A DNA stretch of 64,000 bases from Nostoc piscinale CENA21 (lineage in GTDB: Bacteria; Cyanobacteriota; Cyanobacteriia; Cyanobacteriales; Nostocaceae), in assembly GCF_001298445.1 (NCBI RefSeq), contig NZ_CP012036.1, positions 6,883,525 to 6,947,524 of the forward strand, written 5' to 3'. Both the position numbers and the translations under genes were made by a program. Positions 62,906 to 64,000 of the stretch are shown here, in pieces. Numbering within the stretch: position 1 is the stretch's first letter; the number at the start of each line of letters is the position of its first letter. The notes under the pieces are model-generated. The model had not been told where the DNA came from, searched no databases, and saw only the letters and a list, made by a program, of their open reading frames with translations.

Positions 62906-64000
62906 TTACGCTGTTACTAATTCTCGGTTAGCAACTACTGACTCAGGTTTGACCCAAATCTGATCTAAGCCACCACTCAGCAGGCGATATTGTTGGTTGG
63001 GGTCTTGTTGTGGATAGTCCATACGCTTGTGCATACCTCTGGTTTCTTGGCGTTGCAAACCACTGTTGTACATCCACCGCGCCGTAGCAACCATCGCAGC
63101 AGCTTCGCGCGATCGCAAAATTTGGCTATCATCTGGTGTGTGGCTATGGCGGATTTCTTGCCAGAGGTCATCAAGTCTTTCTAGAGAGGCACTTAACCCT
63201 GTAGCACTGCGGAAAAGGTTGCGATCGTAAGGGAAAACTTCAGCTTGAGTTGCGGCGATCGCTTCATCTGGGGAGAATTTATGATGACCATCTCCATGCA
63301 ATCCCGCTTCCCCTATTCCATGTACACTGCGCTGGCTGGCCTTTCCTCCCAAACTCAGCGCATAGTTAGCAGCAAATTGTCCAGACCAGTACCCTGAAGA
63401 CATTGCCCAAGCTGCATTATGGCTACCACCACCAGTGAAGCCACCACAGATTAATTCTCTAGTTGCTGCATCTCCCGCCGCATAAAGTCCATTAACGGAG
63501 GTAGCACAGGTATAATCTGCAATCCGAATTCCACCAGTACCGCGTACAGTTCCTTCCAAACGTAAGGTTACAGGGAACCTTTGTGTGAAGGGATCAATAC
63601 CAGCGCGATCGAAGGGTACAAAGAAGTTAGGCTGAGATGACCGCATCCAGGCTTTTGTTTCTTCATCCATGTTTTGGTCAAGACGAGCATACACTGGCTG
63701 AGTCAACAAAGTTTTGGCAATCACTGAACGACCGCGCTTTGAACCTGCACCTTCAATGACTGTGCCATCTTCATACGTGAAAGAAGCCCAATCGTAATAC
63801 CGAGTCTTGGTGACAGAAGAAAACGCTGGAGAGATGGCATAGGCATTAGAAAATTCCATCCCAGAGAAGTCAGCACCCGCTTCAGCTGCCATCAATAGAC
63901 CATCTCCTGTGAGGACATTGCAACCCAGAGCCTTACTTAAGAAAGCACAGCCACCTGTAGCAATCACAACTGCTCCGGCTCGGACTGTCCAACGTTCCCC
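62906..64000 (-). CDS. FAD-binding subunit of the succinate dehydrogenase/fumarate reductase/AprA superfamily (5' end outside window)
   Basis: The frame stays open to the last base of the window (ERWTVRAGAVVIATGGCAF just before the first in-frame Met), so the N-terminal FAD loop is missing. The visible part has GCNVLTGDGLLMAAEAGADFSGMEF (typical of this superfamily), GGIRIADYTCATSVNGLYAAGDAATRELICGGFTGGGSHNAAWAMSSGYWSGQFAA and a helical C-terminal domain. Such flavoproteins occur next to sulfonate genes in several cyanobacteria, perhaps as AprA-like enzymes; the reaction is not known. Confidence 0.82.
   Translation of the reverse strand, partial: GERWTVRAGAVVIATGGCAFLSKALGCNVLTGDGLLMAAEAGADFSGMEFSNAYAISPAFSSVTKTRYYDWASFTYEDGTVIEGAGSKRGRSVIAKTLLTQPVYARLDQNMDEETKAWMRSSQPNFFVPFDRAGIDPFTQRFPVTLRLEGTVRGTGGIRIADYTCATSVNGLYAAGDAATRELICGGFTGGGSHNAAWAMSSGYWSGQFAANYALSLGGKASQRSVHGIGEAGLHGDGHHKFSPDEAIAATQAEVFPYDRNLFRSATGLSASLERLDDLWQEIRHSHTPDDSQILRSREAAAMVATARWMYNSGLQRQETRGMHKRMDYPQQDPNQQYRLLSGGLDQIWVKPESVVANRELVTA

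Overview
The window looks like chromosomal DNA from a filamentous, probably heterocyst-forming cyanobacterium (Nostocales: Nostoc/Anabaena/Calothrix type). The signs are very frequent HIP1 octamers (GCGATCGC), moderate to low GC, a flv4-psiE-flv2 flavodiiron operon, SLH-porin and DUF2808 proteins, Yfr1-like small RNAs, GGCAGGA-type short tandem repeats, and dispersed palindromes typical of this order. There is no prophage, CRISPR array or intact insertion sequence. The genus is inferred from style, not from a database match.

Layout. 1-2.5 kb: arsenosugar cluster (arsM fragment, PiT-type transporter, radical SAM arsS), then two Yfr1-like sRNAs. 3-18.9 kb: housekeeping and accessory genes (GHL10-type glycosidase fused to a DTGS domain, glycosyltransferase, exported proteins, PAS-Crp regulator plus glycerol kinase, a two-gene unit of unknown function, transaldolase-like aldolase, beta-carbonic anhydrase, WD40 protein). 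19-23.2 kb: flv4-psiE-like-flv2 operon. 23.4-39.8 kb: mixed metabolism and signalling, including an FtsH paralogue with a broken protease site, a CHASE2-serine/threonine kinase, a DUF697 GTPase, a metal ABC permease and tRNA-Phe. 40.4-64 kb: a large organosulfur/xenobiotic island with two SsuA-type binding proteins, SsuC, SsuB, a TauD-type dioxygenase, an FMN monooxygenase, an amidohydrolase, hydrolase and reductases, an SLH porin, a peroxiredoxin, an SDR, a GST, an MFS exporter, two ABC export systems and an AprA/SdhA-type flavoprotein that runs off the window.

Two patterns cut across genes. First, ten +1 insertions, all in A or T runs of 6-9 bases, break eight otherwise intact genes; deleting one base per site restores each frame. 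This points to systematic sequence error or to a mutator/slippage phenotype. Second, a 34-bp dyad (half-site AAAnTAC-N2-TAAAT, six-base centre) recurs upstream of several organosulfur-island transcription units, which suggests a common regulator encoded outside the window.

How genes work together (inference): the island would bring in sulfonates (porin, SsuA/B/C), cleave C-S bonds (TauD-type dioxygenase, FMN monooxygenase fed by a flavin/nitroreductase) and process the products with hydrolase, AKR, SDR, GST and flavoprotein under sulfur limitation. The flv4-2 operon would protect photosystem II as an electron sink at low CO2, and the ars cluster would convert arsenic into arsenosugars.
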